Source: Cryptomeria japonica (Eukaryota > Streptophyta > Pinopsida > Cupressales > Cupressaceae). From it: a stretch of 64,000 bases of DNA. The stretch's first letter is position 1; each line of letters starts with the position of its first letter. A model generated the notes under the pieces. It was not told where the DNA came from and ran no database searches. It saw nothing but the letters and a program-made list of their open reading frames with translations. The DNA is taken from NCBI RefSeq assembly GCF_030272615.1, contig NC_081410.1:123373640-123437639 (forward strand), written 5' to 3'. Shown in pieces: positions 46,251 through 57,212 of this stretch. The translations under genes were made by a program, and so were the position numbers.

Positions 46251-48662
46251 ATGTTAGACTTTTATTTGCAAAATGTTCATGGTTATGATGATTATTATGA
46301 GTATAGCCCAGATGAATTAGATGAAGCTTTAGATGAGTTTTTGAACCCTAAAGATGCCAAACCTTCATTTTACCAAAAACTCATAAACCTTGTTACTATG
46401 CCATTTAGATGTGATGAGAAAGATAAGTTGAATGGTTCCTCTCAAGGGTACATTCCTATCAACTCTTCCACTAAATCTAGTAACATGGTTGTTTTCAACA
46501 ATCCTCTCTATGAAGAGATATCTCCTTTTGAACCAAAAGATAAACCTTTTGATAGCTATGATCATGCTTTGTTGGATGATGCTCTTGATAACTTTGTGGC
46601 TTTATTGAAATCTTTAAACAAGAACAAGACTTCTAAATTGGTTAACATGATAAACTTGAATGAGCATAACAAGCCTCTCTTTGAAGTCCAAGGTGCTTAT
46701 CCTTCTCCCACCTTTCAAGTTCCTAAATCACCTCTCCTTACTGTCCAAGGAGGGTATGATCATGATTCCTTTCGTACTCCGAATAAACCAATCATCACTG
46801 TGCAAGGAAGAAAACCTATAAGTCCTTATAGTTATGCCAAGCAATTAACTAGAGAGAGTTATCATGCGGTTGCCCATACTTATCACACCAGAAATAATAG
46901 GCAGCCTAATCCTCCTCTTGTTATTCTAGTTTCTCTTTCTAATCCTCAACTAATTCTTCCACAAGCTCCCTGTATTTCACAAGTTATGGGTAAGGAATAT
47001 GATCTCATAGAACAACTTAAAGCTACCCCTGCTAAGATATCCCTCTGGGATTTGATTCAAACTTCTTCCACTCATCATGGAATGTTACAAGATGCCTTGA
47101 AAGATTTGAATGTTCCTCCATCGAATACATCTAGTAATATAGCATCTTTGGTTAACTCTGTGATGAATCCTAAAGCTCAAATTGTGTTTACCCAAGATGA
47201 GTTGCCTACTAGTGAAATTCAACATCAATATGATCCCTTGATGATTGTGGTTATCATGAAAGACACTGCTATAAGACGAGCACTAGTAGATAATGGCCCT
47301 GGCCTTAATGTGTGTAGCATTAATCTATTGCATAAAATGAATGTGGATACATCCCTCATTGAGCCTGACTCTCATCCCATTCGAGGCTTTGACAATGTGG
47401 CTAAGACTTCATTAGGTATTATCACCTTACCCCTCACAGTAGGACCTGTCACTTTGCCTACTCCTATCCATGTTATATCAGGAAATTTAACATACAATTT
47501 GTTATTAGGGAGACCTTGGATTCACAGTATGCAAGTTGTCCCCTCTACATTGCATAGACAAGTTAAATTTATTTATAACAATAAGACATATACCTTGATA
47601 GGTGATACTAATTTCCAAGCTTGTCTACAAACATCTACTTCCAAAGGGGGTTCTTCTAAGCCATCCTTGTCTAGTGATGACTCTTTAAACAAGATACCTA
47701 TCGATGAATCCTCACTCTCTGATGATCAAAATTCTTTGGATGAGTCTGGAGCTCCTGAAGAAGATTCTTCTCGACTTGAAACTACACATAAGAAGGATTT
47801 TGATCCTGAGAAGGTTCTCACAGAAGACGATTGGGGATCTCTTGATTTCAATTCCACCTTTGTAGGTGAATATAAGGTTCCTTCTAGAGAGCTTAAAGTT
47901 GAAAAGAAGGAAGAAGCTAAAAATCAGTCAATCTTACCTGAACCTATGAGTAATAATTTTGTGGCCGCTTCTCAAACTTCTTCTCCTCACACCTCTAATT
48001 CTGAAGAGTTTGATTCTTTGTCTTATGAAAAACCGCCTTCTCTTTCTGAAATGGCTGATCGTTATGGTCATGGTTTTTGCATTTTTGCTAAGCATGGGTA
48101 TCATGGAAATGCTTGTGGTGCTCATGAACAAGGGATAAAGGTTCCTCTAGAGAATAATTTTCACAATTATGCCTTTGGACTTGGCTATAATCCCTGCAAA
48201 CGCACTAAAGCTTCTAAAAGGCCATGCATTAGTGTTAATGCTATTTCTACATCTCTATCAATGCAACACCCCAAGTATATTGATGGGGATCCTTCATGTG
48301 ACTATGCTTTGGATATCTTTCCTACCGATGATGCTTTAGCTGAATTTTTAGGAGCATATGATACTCTTCCTCATTATCATCACAATAGGGGACTCCCTTA
48401 TTGTTTGAACACTGAAGCCTATTTTGGAAAAGAGATTGATAATGATGAGATTGTGAAAGAATTCCCTCAGTTAAAGGATACTCCTCAACAAAGTAATCTT
48501 CTTATAAGTGACACCATTGATGTTAAGATGGATACTTGCAAAGAGGACAGAGTTATTAAAATTGGAAAATGTTTGGATGAAGAGGAACAAAAACAATATG
48601 AAGATTTATTGCATGAATTCCCGAGATCTTTGCTTGGACATACTCTAACATGCCTGGTATAG
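46251..48662 (+). CDS. Gag-protease of element E
   Basis: An open frame of 803 codons. The N-terminus is acidic (SPDELDEALDEFLN) and is followed by three VQG repeats (FEVQGAY, LTVQGGY, ITVQGRK), the conserved block YAKQLTRESYHAVAHTY, and a YDLIEQLKATPAKISLWDLI block at about residues 250-280. The retropepsin-like domain covers about residues 335-440 (ALVDNGPGLNV at the active site; LLLGRPWIH). D-N-G in place of D-T/S-G is usual in the Tat group. A glycine-rich G-patch-like segment lies at about 598-625 (MADRYGHGFCIF). The C-terminus runs into the start of the RT region and ends early at 48660 because one base seems lost near 48622. It would supply the capsid protein and protease. Confidence 0.88.
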   Translation: MLDFYLQNVHGYDDYYEYSPDELDEALDEFLNPKDAKPSFYQKLINLVTMPFRCDEKDKLNGSSQGYIPINSSTKSSNMVVFNNPLYEEISPFEPKDKPFDSYDHALLDDALDNFVALLKSLNKNKTSKLVNMINLNEHNKPLFEVQGAYPSPTFQVPKSPLLTVQGGYDHDSFRTPNKPIITVQGRKPISPYSYAKQLTRESYHAVAHTYHTRNNRQPNPPLVILVSLSNPQLILPQAPCISQVMGKEYDLIEQLKATPAKISLWDLIQTSSTHHGMLQDALKDLNVPPSNTSSNIASLVNSVMNPKAQIVFTQDELPTSEIQHQYDPLMIVVIMKDTAIRRALVDNGPGLNVCSINLLHKMNVDTSLIEPDSHPIRGFDNVAKTSLGIITLPLTVGPVTLPTPIHVISGNLTYNLLLGRPWIHSMQVVPSTLHRQVKFIYNNKTYTLIGDTNFQACLQTSTSKGGSSKPSLSSDDSLNKIPIDESSLSDDQNSLDESGAPEEDSSRLETTHKKDFDPEKVLTEDDWGSLDFNSTFVGEYKVPSRELKVEKKEEAKNQSILPEPMSNNFVAASQTSSPHTSNSEEFDSLSYEKPPSLSEMADRYGHGFCIFAKHGYHGNACGAHEQGIKVPLENNFHNYAFGLGYNPCKRTKASKRPCISVNAISTSLSMQHPKYIDGDPSCDYALDIFPTDDALAEFLGAYDTLPHYHHNRGLPYCLNTEAYFGKEIDNDEIVKEFPQLKDTPQQSNLLISDTIDVKMDTCKEDRVIKIGKCLDEEEQKQYEDLLHEFPRSLLGHTLTCLV

Positions 48663-51600
48663 ATCCTAAGATTGTCACTCATAATATTGTCTTAGTTCCT
48701 GATGCTAATCCCGTGAAACAAAAGATTCAAAAAATGAATCCTAAGGTGGCTCTGCTTGTTAAGGCTGAGATTGAAAAATTATTGGAGGCTGGATTTATTC
48801 GCCCTATTGATTATTCCCCATGGATTTCAAATATTGTCGCTGTGGCTAAACCAGATAACAAAATAAGAATGTGTACCGATTTTTGAGATTTAAATAAGGC
48901 TTCTTTAAAAGATGATTTCCCTCTTCCAAACATTGACATGATAGTTGATTCTACGGCAGGACATGCCTTGTTATCCTTCATGGATGGTTTTTCAGGATAC
49001 AATCAAATTTTCATTAACCCTCAAGATCAATTCAAAACCGCTTTCACCACTCCTTGGGGTACATTTTGTTGGATAATGATGCCTTTTGGACTTAAAAATG
49101 CCGGTGCAACTTATCAACGAGCGATGACCCTTATCTTTCATGATTATATGCATAAGATTTTAGAAGATTATGTTGATGATATTGTGGCGAAATCCATTCT
49201 TCGCATAGAGCATATTAAAATCCTTCATCAAATCTTTGAAAGAATTCATAAATATCACATGCGCTTGAATCCCCGAAAATGTGTTTTCGGTGTGGATAGT
49301 GGAAAACTATTAGGATTCATAGTTTCGCATCGTGGGATTGAGGTGGACACTAAGAAAATAGATGCTATTGTCAATATGCCACCTCCTAGAAATGTGTCTC
49401 AACTTAAAAGCTTACAAGGAAAGATTCAAGCTATTCGTAGGTTCGTATCTCAACTTGTGGATCGTACCTTTCCTTTTACTCAACTTCTCAAAAAGAATAT
49501 CACTTTTCAATGGAACGAAGATTGTCAGCAAGCATTTGAAGATTTAAAAGTGTATTTGGCTAGTCCTCCTATTCTTCAACCTGCCAAACCTTCTAAACCC
49601 TTCGTTCTGTATACATCTACTTCCTCTCATGCTCTCGCAGCATTGTTGGCACAACATGATAAAGATGGTAAGGAATGTCCGATTTATTACATAAGTCATA
49701 CCTTACTCGATTATGAGACCCGATATTCTACGATAGAAAGACAATGCTTGGCCTTGGTGTTTGCGACTCAGAAATTGAGACATTATCTTTTAAATTCAGA
49801 AGTCCACGTCATGGTAAAGTTTGATCCTTTGAAGCATCTTTTCTCTAAAACTGATTTATCAGGACGCCTATCTAATTGGGTTATGATGTTAACTGAATTT
49901 GACCTTAAATTTGTTTCACAAAAAGCAATTAAAGGGCAAGTATTGACTGAACACTTAGTTGAGGCCCCTTCACCTTTCTCCTTCCCTAATTCTGAGTCTT
50001 TCCCCGATGACTTCATTTTTTCTATAGAAAAAGATGAAACTTGGGAATTATACTTTGATGGTTCTAAGTGTCATACGGGATCGGGGACAGGTGTTGTTCT
50101 GATTTCTCCTACAAAGAAATCTATCCCCAATCTATCCCCTTATCCTATCGTCTAAATTTCCTGTGTACCAATAACATTGCTAAGTATGAGGCTCTTATAG
50201 CGGGAATAAAAGTAGCCTTAGCTCTGAATATAAAGCACATACATATTTATGGAGATTCTCAATTGATTATAAGACAAGTAACGGGATTGTATCAAGAAAA
50301 ACAAGACAAATTATCACAATATAAAGACCTTGCTATCTCTTTATTACAAAAATTTGATTCTTATACCATGGAACCTGTTCCTCGAAAAGATAATCGACAT
50401 GCGGATGCAATGGCATGTGTGGCTTCTCTTGTATCTTTAGAGGACGCTGTGGTTGATCTTAAATTTGTTATTCACAACCTTATTTCTCCAGCTATTGTAG
50501 ACGATTCTAGCTTGGTAACATGTTGTGACTTTATAGACTCAGATGAATGGTACTCGCATATCATAAGATATCTGACCGATGGTACCTTTCCTGATTCCGC
50601 CAATAGGAACACTAGGGCTAGAATCCGCAAGTTGTCTACTAGATATATCATTCTTTCTAATGTCCTTTACTGAAGGGGTTATGATGGTCTTCTCCTTCGC
50701 TATCTTAACAAATCAGAAATCCCCGTTGCTCTTGAAGAGGCACATTCAGGTGCCTGTGGGGGGCATTTTGGAGGCAAGTCCTTGGTTCAAAGATTGCCTC
50801 GTATGGGATACTATTGGCAAACTATGCAGAAGGATTATTTTTCATTTGTTAAGAAATGTCATCAATGTCAACAACACAATAATCTAATTCATGCTCCTGC
50901 CCAAGAACTTCATTCTCAAGTGGCTTCTTGGCCCTTCTCTGCATGGGGTTTGGATCTCATCGATAAAATCTCTCCTCCTTCATCTCAAGGACACACCTTC
51001 ATTATAACTGCAATAGATTACTTTACGAAGTGGGTAGAAGCTATTCCCCTTCGCTCTACTACTGCTGAAGTGATTTGTCAATTTCTTCTAGAAAACATCA
51101 TTTCTCAATTCGGGATACCTTCCACTATAATCTCAGATAATGGGACATCATTTAAGAACAAGGACATGAAGAAATTCCTCGAGAAGTATCATATCAAACA
51201 TCAATTTTCTACACCATACTATCCTCAATCAAATGGTCAAGCCGAATCATCCAATAAGATAATTGAACAAATTCTTCGCAAAACCGTGAATAAGCATGGT
51301 AAGGATTGGAGTAATCAGCTAATCTATGCTCTTTGGGCCTACCGAATGAGTGTATGAATTGCTACAGGAACTACTCCTTATAATCTTGTTTATGGTGCTG
51401 ACGCTATTATGCCTTTAGAGTTAGAGATTCCATCACTTAGGGTTTCTCTCAAAGGTATAGTAGATGATGACTCTTATAGAGAACAATGACTTCAACAGCT
51501 TGAGATGCTTGATGATAGCGTATAAATGCTCTTGAGCATATTCAAGCGTATCACAAAACTCTACAACGAAGCTATAATAATAAGGTTATTCAACGCTCCT

Positions 51601-51806
51601 TCTCAGTAGGTGACTTAGTCCTCTATGAGAATCAGCGCAATGTGAATGCCTTACCTGCAGAAAAGGGAAAATTTAGTCCTAATTGGCTTGGACCATATAT
51701 CGTTATTGAAGATTATGGATCAGGTGCTTACAAAATAGCGGATGTAGACGGTACGCCTCTTAAAGAACCTATCAATGCTATGCACTTGCATAGATATTAT
51801 GCTTAA
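48620..51806 (+). pseudogene. Pol of element E: RT, RNase H, archaeal-type RNase H, integrase
   Basis: RT starts after NMPGIDP and shows the EAGFIRPIDYSPW, WISNIVAVAKPDNKIRMCTD, PFGLKNAGATYQR and YVDD (49169-49180) motifs. The first RNase H follows (YTSTSSHALAALLAQHD, YSTIERQCLALVFATQKLRH). A second RNase H starts at WELYFDGSKCHTGSGTGVVL and goes on to KYEALIAGIKVALAL and IYGDSQLIIRQV. Integrase has the HHCC zinc finger (HSGACGGHFGG, KKCHQCQ) and D, D, E residues (GLDLID, TIISDNGTSF, YYPQSNGQAESSN), then a C-terminal region ending HLHRYYA. Breaks: TGA at 48884 (in TDF-stop-DLNKA), a frameshift near 50130, TGA at 50671, TGA at 51355 and 51488, and a frameshift near 51520. Catalytic residues are intact. 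Confidence 0.93.
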
Positions 51807-52325
51807 TTCTTCATTCCTTATTTATCTTCTTTTCAGTTCTTCAACATTGGGTAATATGTTAGTATATCTTAATTAGAGCAAAATAGAGTTAAATGATATG
51901 GTGTTTAATCTATATTGCTTCGTTCTCGACAAGCGTGTTTCTTTACCTTATAGTTTGTCTTGAATTCATTTATGTAAATTGTAAAAGATTTACATTTCCA
52001 TTATGCTAGCATATTATACAATGTCTTTATGTGTTAAGTAGAATCGTATCATGTTGTGTTTAAGTTCAAAATTAAATCACATTAGTTATATGATTCTTAG
52101 ACTTAATGCATATTTCTTCCCTATCATCAATGTAGTACTTGATTAAATATTTTAATTAAGTCACACATGTATCAATTTAATCATGGAGCATTGAGAAATC
52201 AATCACATGGAAATTAAATCCTGAACATACATGTACACCTACCAAATGTATTAACCTTAATCAAAGCAAAATATACATTGTTTTAAGCATTAAAGATAAC
52301 ACATTTGAGACAAAAGAGAAGCATG

Positions 52326-52359
<34 letters not shown>

Positions 52360-52419
52360 GATCATATACAAATATAGGTCATTATACATCCAAAATATGA
52401 CCTATCCTACATCATAAAA
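51807..52419 (+). other. Spacer between pol and the antisense gene in E
   Basis: AT-rich non-coding DNA. An (AT)n-(GT)n microsatellite occupies about 52327-52359. No gene is seen. Confidence 0.55.
52336..52359 (+). repeat. TG dinucleotide microsatellite
   Basis: Twelve TG units preceded by a short TA run. It lies in the spacer between pol and the 3' end of the antisense PMD gene. Confidence 0.95.
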
Positions 52420-54973
52420 TCATCTCCTATCCCTAGGGCTGGTGGTTGGAGAGTGACGACTAGATGCTCCCTCCTGATCCGGCCATGCAGGTGGACCCAT
52501 AGGTGTGTAGCACAATATAGACCTCGAGTGACTTCGAGAGGAACTCCTACGATCCCTATCCATAAGGATCGCGTGATAGGAGGTAGCCTCGGCCTGAGCT
52601 GCTGCTAGATCTCGTTGTGCCCGCTGAAGGTTCTCTGATAGAACTCTCTCTCTCTCTCCCTCCATATGTCTACCTGTACTCAGAATGGGGAAAACAAGTC
52701 CTCATGCCGACCCACGTTCCCCTGAGGCCTATAAGCAATTTGTGAGGAACTGGGGATCTGTGCCATCGTGGAAATGTCTGTCACTACTTGCTGAATCAGG
52801 GAACGCCACTCCTGCACATTAACTGTAGCAGTAGAACAAATTTTTGTATTAGTACCATTCTATATCATCAAAACATTAATCAATCAATATAAACCTACTA
52901 TGCTTGGATCTCCCTCACGCCAGTAGGGATCATGATATGGTAGCATCTGTGACTCGGAACTACTAGGCTCCCCACGCTCAAATAATCTATGCACGATGGG
53001 TGTAGGCTGACCTGTACTAGAAACAGGTCTCCGTATCGCCTCGTGTTCCCCCTTTTGGGGAATAAGAGGAGGATCCAGGGCTATGGTATCATCTCCTAAA
53101 TGGTGGGGAGCTACATCTGACCCCTCCTCATCATCTCTATCCTCATCCTCACCCTCATCCTCGTCCTCATCCGCATCCTCACCTGCATCCTCGTTCTCCT
53201 CATCTCTATCTGTGTCCTCCTCCTCCTCCTCCTCGACACTAGGCTGATCTCCTGTGGGTGGATCAAGATCTCCTACCTCCTCATGACCCTCTCCCTCCTC
53301 TGGCTTCTCCGACCTGGATCCCTGGTCCTCATCTCAGTCTCCATGTCTCCATGGGCCTGGATGGCCTGTCGGGTGATCTGGTGGAAAGATAGGCCCTGGG
53401 TATGATCTCATAAACCATGAGACATACCTGCACTGTGCTCCAGGCTCTGCAGAGTAATCAGTGACCACATCCTGATCGGATCCCTCTATATCTGTAGTCT
53501 CGATGTCATCTATCATCGGTCTCGCTACTGCTCTAGGTCTGGGAAGGACTCGTGAGTGTCGAGTATAGATGGGTACATTGGCTGGAACGCACTGCTCTAG
53601 CCCAAACTGCCTCCGTACTTGGTCAAAGTAGAATGGGACTATGATATGTGAATATCATCCCCACAGTAGGCGGTTCCTCTATAAGCATGCTAACTATCTC
53701 TCCATCCCATCCCATCTGTGCATCCGCAGATAGGGTCTCCATACTATCACCTCAGCTGTCAATTTATCAAATATCACTCTCCAATATAGCAGATCTCCAA
53801 ATCTCCACTCGCTGGTAAGTGGATAGGCAAACACCCTAGGTCACTTGCTAGCCGTACTCATCGAAAAGCCGACAGGCCTGGTGCATGTGAAGTGCTCAAA
53901 TATCCACACCTGCAGAAGTGTGCATGTCATCAAGCTGCAACCCTGTCCAAACACATACTCCTCAAGGTCATGATAGAGATGTGCAAGCATACTCTGACCC
54001 CAAGCATATACTCTCCTGTGTCTCTCCATAGCTCTGATGCACCATGTGAGACCCCCATGCATGTGCGTACCTCGCCCATTAGGGCAGACGGCTAGTGCTA
54101 TGATGGCGATCATAAGACATCTCATAAGGGGCACCTCTCCTATAGGATGTAAGAGCCAGTTGACCATGATGCAACCTCTTGTCTCGCTCGGCATTACTCT
54201 CCCTATGCAGTATACCTTCTCCCTCTGATGGTCCTCGGCTGATTGATCGATCGCGTATGTCACAGTAGCTCCTCTGATAGGAAGATGAAGTATGCAGTAC
54301 ACATCCACAAGTGTAACCGTCAGCTCTCCTACTGGAAGATGGAATGTGCATGTGTCAGGATCCCATCGCTCCATCAGTGCCATCAACATCGCAGGATGGA
54401 ACCGAATGGCTGGCATGAGGATCGCATACCATAAACCCACAATCGACAATGTGTCTCTCTCTGCCTGAGTCAGCCGGGGAATCTGATCTCGCAAACTGCG
54501 AAGAATCTGTCCCGCCATATGCTCTCTCATGTATGGGAGACCCTGCAACACAAAAACATAACTATAATAAGTACTCAATCATCAAAATCATTCATGCAAA
54601 TTGTCAAACATCGTATGCTAACCCTAACATCTCTCACCAAGTCCTGATTGGGACCATGGCGCCCTGCTAGGGACCATGGTGCCTTGTCAGGGACCATGGT
54701 GCCCTGATTGGGACCATGGCGCCCTATCAGGGACCATGGCGCCTTGAGGGGACCATGGTGCCCCACAGGGACCATGGCTCCCCATAGGGACCATGGCACC
54801 CTAGGTGGGACCCAGGGTCAGATTCCAGGGCCCACAAATGATCACAGAAAGTCAAATGCAGAAAATCAAAAGTCAACATTCAGTCAACTCACCTCGTCCA
54901 GTGGCTCGTCATCGATCACGGCCTGTCGCAAGATCTCAATCCTCATGGGACGCTCCAGTCGTCGTGAAGGCAT
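52420..54973 (-). pseudogene. Antisense spliced plant-mobile-domain (MAIN/MAIL-like) gene in E
   Basis: Exon 1 (54973-54893, 27 codons, MPSRRLERPMRIEILRQAVI) ends at a consensus donor GAG|GTGAGT. A 350-bp intron ends TTGTGTTGCAG, and exon 2 starts in phase at 54542 (GLPYMREHMAG). Exon 2 has the PMD signature: ALMERWDPDTCTFHLP, VGELTVTLVDVYCILHLPIR, later WRFGDLLYWRV, and in a shifted frame VPFYFDQVRRQFGLEQCVPA. A TGA at 53843-53841 and at least one frameshift break it. An acidic linker (about 53220-53100) follows, then a likely 76-bp intron (52898-52823) and a last exon with a predicted coiled coil (LQRAQRDLAAAQAEATSYHA) ending at 52420. PMD proteins of plants (MAIN, MAIL) act in gene and transposon silencing, and related genes are carried by transposable elements. 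Its job in a Tat element is unknown. Confidence 0.82.
54646..54815 (-). repeat. Minisatellite in intron 1 of the PMD-type gene
   Basis: Eight units of 19-20 bp built on gggaccatggcgccctgat, each with the core ggaccatgg. The same core with gcgcc occurs in the family's LTRs (for example ggcgccatggtccc near 3390). Confidence 0.95.
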
Positions 54974-55052
54974 GATGATGGCTATGTGGGCTCCACTGCA
55001 ATGAATAGTATTTAGAAATCAACAAAGTGACAAATGCAAGTGTCACTTTCAA

Positions 55053-55062
55053 GGTATATACT
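55053..55062 (-). promoter_or_regulatory. Candidate TATA box of the antisense gene
   Basis: AGTATATACC on the minus strand lies about 80 bases upstream of the ATG at 54973. A splice-acceptor-like CATTGCAG sits about 20 bases before the ATG, so a 5' untranslated exon further upstream is also possible. This suggests that the PMD-type gene has its own promoter inside E. Confidence 0.4.
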
Positions 55063-55539
55063 TTCATTCTTTTACCTTTGCTTTCAAAACCCTAATTTTC
55101 CTCTGTCACTCATTTCATCATAACTTGAGTTCGGGAGATGCGATTTTTGAACCGTTTGTTGCATAGGAATCGTATTTTAATTCCCCTACTCTCGGGATGT
55201 TCCAAAAAGTGCTCTGATGAAGCCTTTTCAGTGAACATCCCTCATCAATACTCTCTTACACAATTTGTTGTAAGTAAACATGCTACCCTGTTTCACCTCC
55301 CTAATAAGCAAGTTGAAATAGGGGGGGCATATAGCTACTCACAAATTTCATCACTTTCCTTAGTAAGCATTAGGTGATTTTGTGATCTAACGTGTGTTTT
55401 GTAGGGTGTGGTTCCTAACTGTGTACTGCAGATACCGTTGGGGGCTTCGTCCGACAACTTATGGATATATCCTTTTTCAAATGATGTTTACTTTTCTGTA
55501 CTTTAGCTTGCATATACACATAGTACTCATATGACTGCT
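55063..55539 (+). other. 3' non-coding end of E, shared with B
   Basis: The last 300 bp before the PPT match the reverse complement of 3782-4060 in element B (for example gtgatctaacgtgtgttttg and atggatatatcctttttcaaa). No gene is supported. Conservation in a pol-less relative suggests a cis function such as polyadenylation, packaging or plus-strand priming. Confidence 0.6.
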
Positions 55540-55554
55540 AAAGTGGGGGCTAAA
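55540..55554 (+). other. Polypurine tract of E
   Basis: AAAGTGGGGGCTAAA directly before the 3' LTR, the same 15 bases as in element B. Confidence 0.9.
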
Positions 55555-57212
55555 TGTAGCATCATAAATTGTACACACTTGCTAGGGTGGTACAATTTCA
55601 CACCTAGTTTAGCACCTGCCTTGGTGCATTTTACATTTTGCATTGCATTTCTCCTTTAGCACTTAATTAATCAAATTAATTAGGTCTAAGGTCCTATTTC
55701 ACCATTCTCCACATCATAAAGTTGGGCCCTTTCGTTAAAGTGTGCCCTTTTCATTTGATTCCTCCAATACATCATTCAATCAAAAACCCTAATTAAGTCC
55801 TATTTTGAACTTGGGGGCTTGGTTTCGGGGGTCAAAACATCTCGAAATCACCTGTAACTTCGGGATTCTCTCTAAAATCATCATATCCGACGGCCCTGAA
55901 AATTTGGTGAAAAGTTGTCGGGACTGTGGCGCCCGGAGTGCACATGGTCCCGGACATTTTTCTCGAAATTTTAGGAGCACAATCCAATCATAAAATAAAG
56001 CTTAACCCCAAGAAATTGGCAGGAAATTCAATCTCTAGGTCGGCCAAAAGACGAAATTACGATCTAGGGTTTCATACATAAGAGCTCTCTTTCTTCATTT
56101 GAAGGGATCTGATTTTTGTTTTCAGGAACCTCATATGTAGCAAAAGAGAAGATCTTTGAAGACTTCAACAACATTCAACATCCCTCTATCAAGCATTTAT
56201 CAATTTCACTCATCCATTTAGGGCTTGGAAGACATTGAAGAACAATAGGAGATTACCGACTGAAGATTGGCTTGTACCCCTCCCTTGGGGGTTGGGTATG
56301 ATTTCATGTTGTTTTCATGTCTTTGCATAAGCTTCAATATATCATTTATTCATGCTTTAGATCACTTTTCATCTTGATTTAGAGCATTTACATTGTCATT
56401 TACAAGCAATTAGGGTTTACTTTCTAGGTTGCTCTGGTTTGCTTACTTGCATTTTAGGATCTTGCACACACACAAGGTCTGCACACACAATACATTTTAC
56501 AATACAACTTGGCTATTCATGGAGGTGGAAATCACTGAAGTGGGGGTTTGACTAAGGCAAAACCCTATATAGCTACCCATACCCTTTTCAGATATAAGTG
56601 CAGGTTTCGGGACTCGGACTACGCTGCAGGTCACAGATCCGGGAAAAGCAGGTCGACACAGCACTCCACACCAAATTGCAGAGAAAAAGACCTGGACAGG
56701 GGTGTGGGGTGCCCTGGTCCTGCTAGGATAGGGGCGCTAGGCACCTTGGTCCCTAGGACAGAGGCGCTGGGTGCCTTGGTCCTCCTGACAGACAGCATTT
56801 TCGACAGTTTCTAGAGTGCAAGACAGCAGTTTCAGGTGCAGTTTTCGGCACAGTGTCAGGACAGTGGCGCCCACACCCCCATCTCAAACATTTTCAATCA
56901 GATTTTGACTCCGAGTACGCATCTACATTCTTGTTTTGTCCTTGTTTTTACAGCTGTTCATTGTTTAATCTCAATTCTGCAATCTTGTTATTAGTTCATA
57001 CATGCATTTTGGGATTAGGACTTGAACTTGTATCATTTTATCTTTCAATTACAACAAAGGAATAGAAATCCTAATAGGTAGCCCGTGGCTCTCTCTTTCA
57101 CAAAAAGAAGTAGCCAATTGTGTGATACCTCTAGGCTCTTTCATATTCCGTAATGTGTGTCAAAAGGTAGGATTAGGGCATGTTAACCTAGTCTCGCTTT
57201 TTCCCCTACACA
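55555..57212 (+). repeat. 3' LTR of E, 1658 bp
   Basis: Starts TGTAGCATCATAAATTG and ends CCCCTACACA, followed by the target copy gttac. It is about 32 bp longer than the 5' LTR because the GC-rich minisatellite (about 56690-56790) has an extra unit. Confidence 0.95.

Larger units (their letters stand above)
44454..57212 (+). mobile_element. Element E: Tat-clade Ty3/gypsy LTR retrotransposon with antisense PMD gene
   Basis: 5' LTR 44454-46079, PBS 46083-46099, gag-protease 46251-48662, RT, RNase H, second RNase H and integrase to 51806, antisense PMD-type gene 54973-52420, PPT 55540-55554 and 3' LTR 55555-57212. A perfect TSD, GTTAC, lies at 44449-44453 and 57213-57217, inside gene 1 of F2. 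The order RT, RNase H, integrase defines Ty3/gypsy. A second RNase H between the first one and integrase is characteristic of the Tat/Ogre group. A handful of stops and frameshifts disable pol, yet the structure is complete, so it is probably the youngest insertion in this nest. Confidence 0.96.

Noticed and set aside
48600..48670. Programmed frameshift between gag-protease and pol in E
   Set aside because: One base seems to be missing within a conserved motif and no slippery heptamer is apparent. Given the other lesions in pol, a random deletion is simpler.
52300..52365. A possible CRISPR-like or satellite array
   Set aside because: It is a plain TA/TG microsatellite with no spacer structure.
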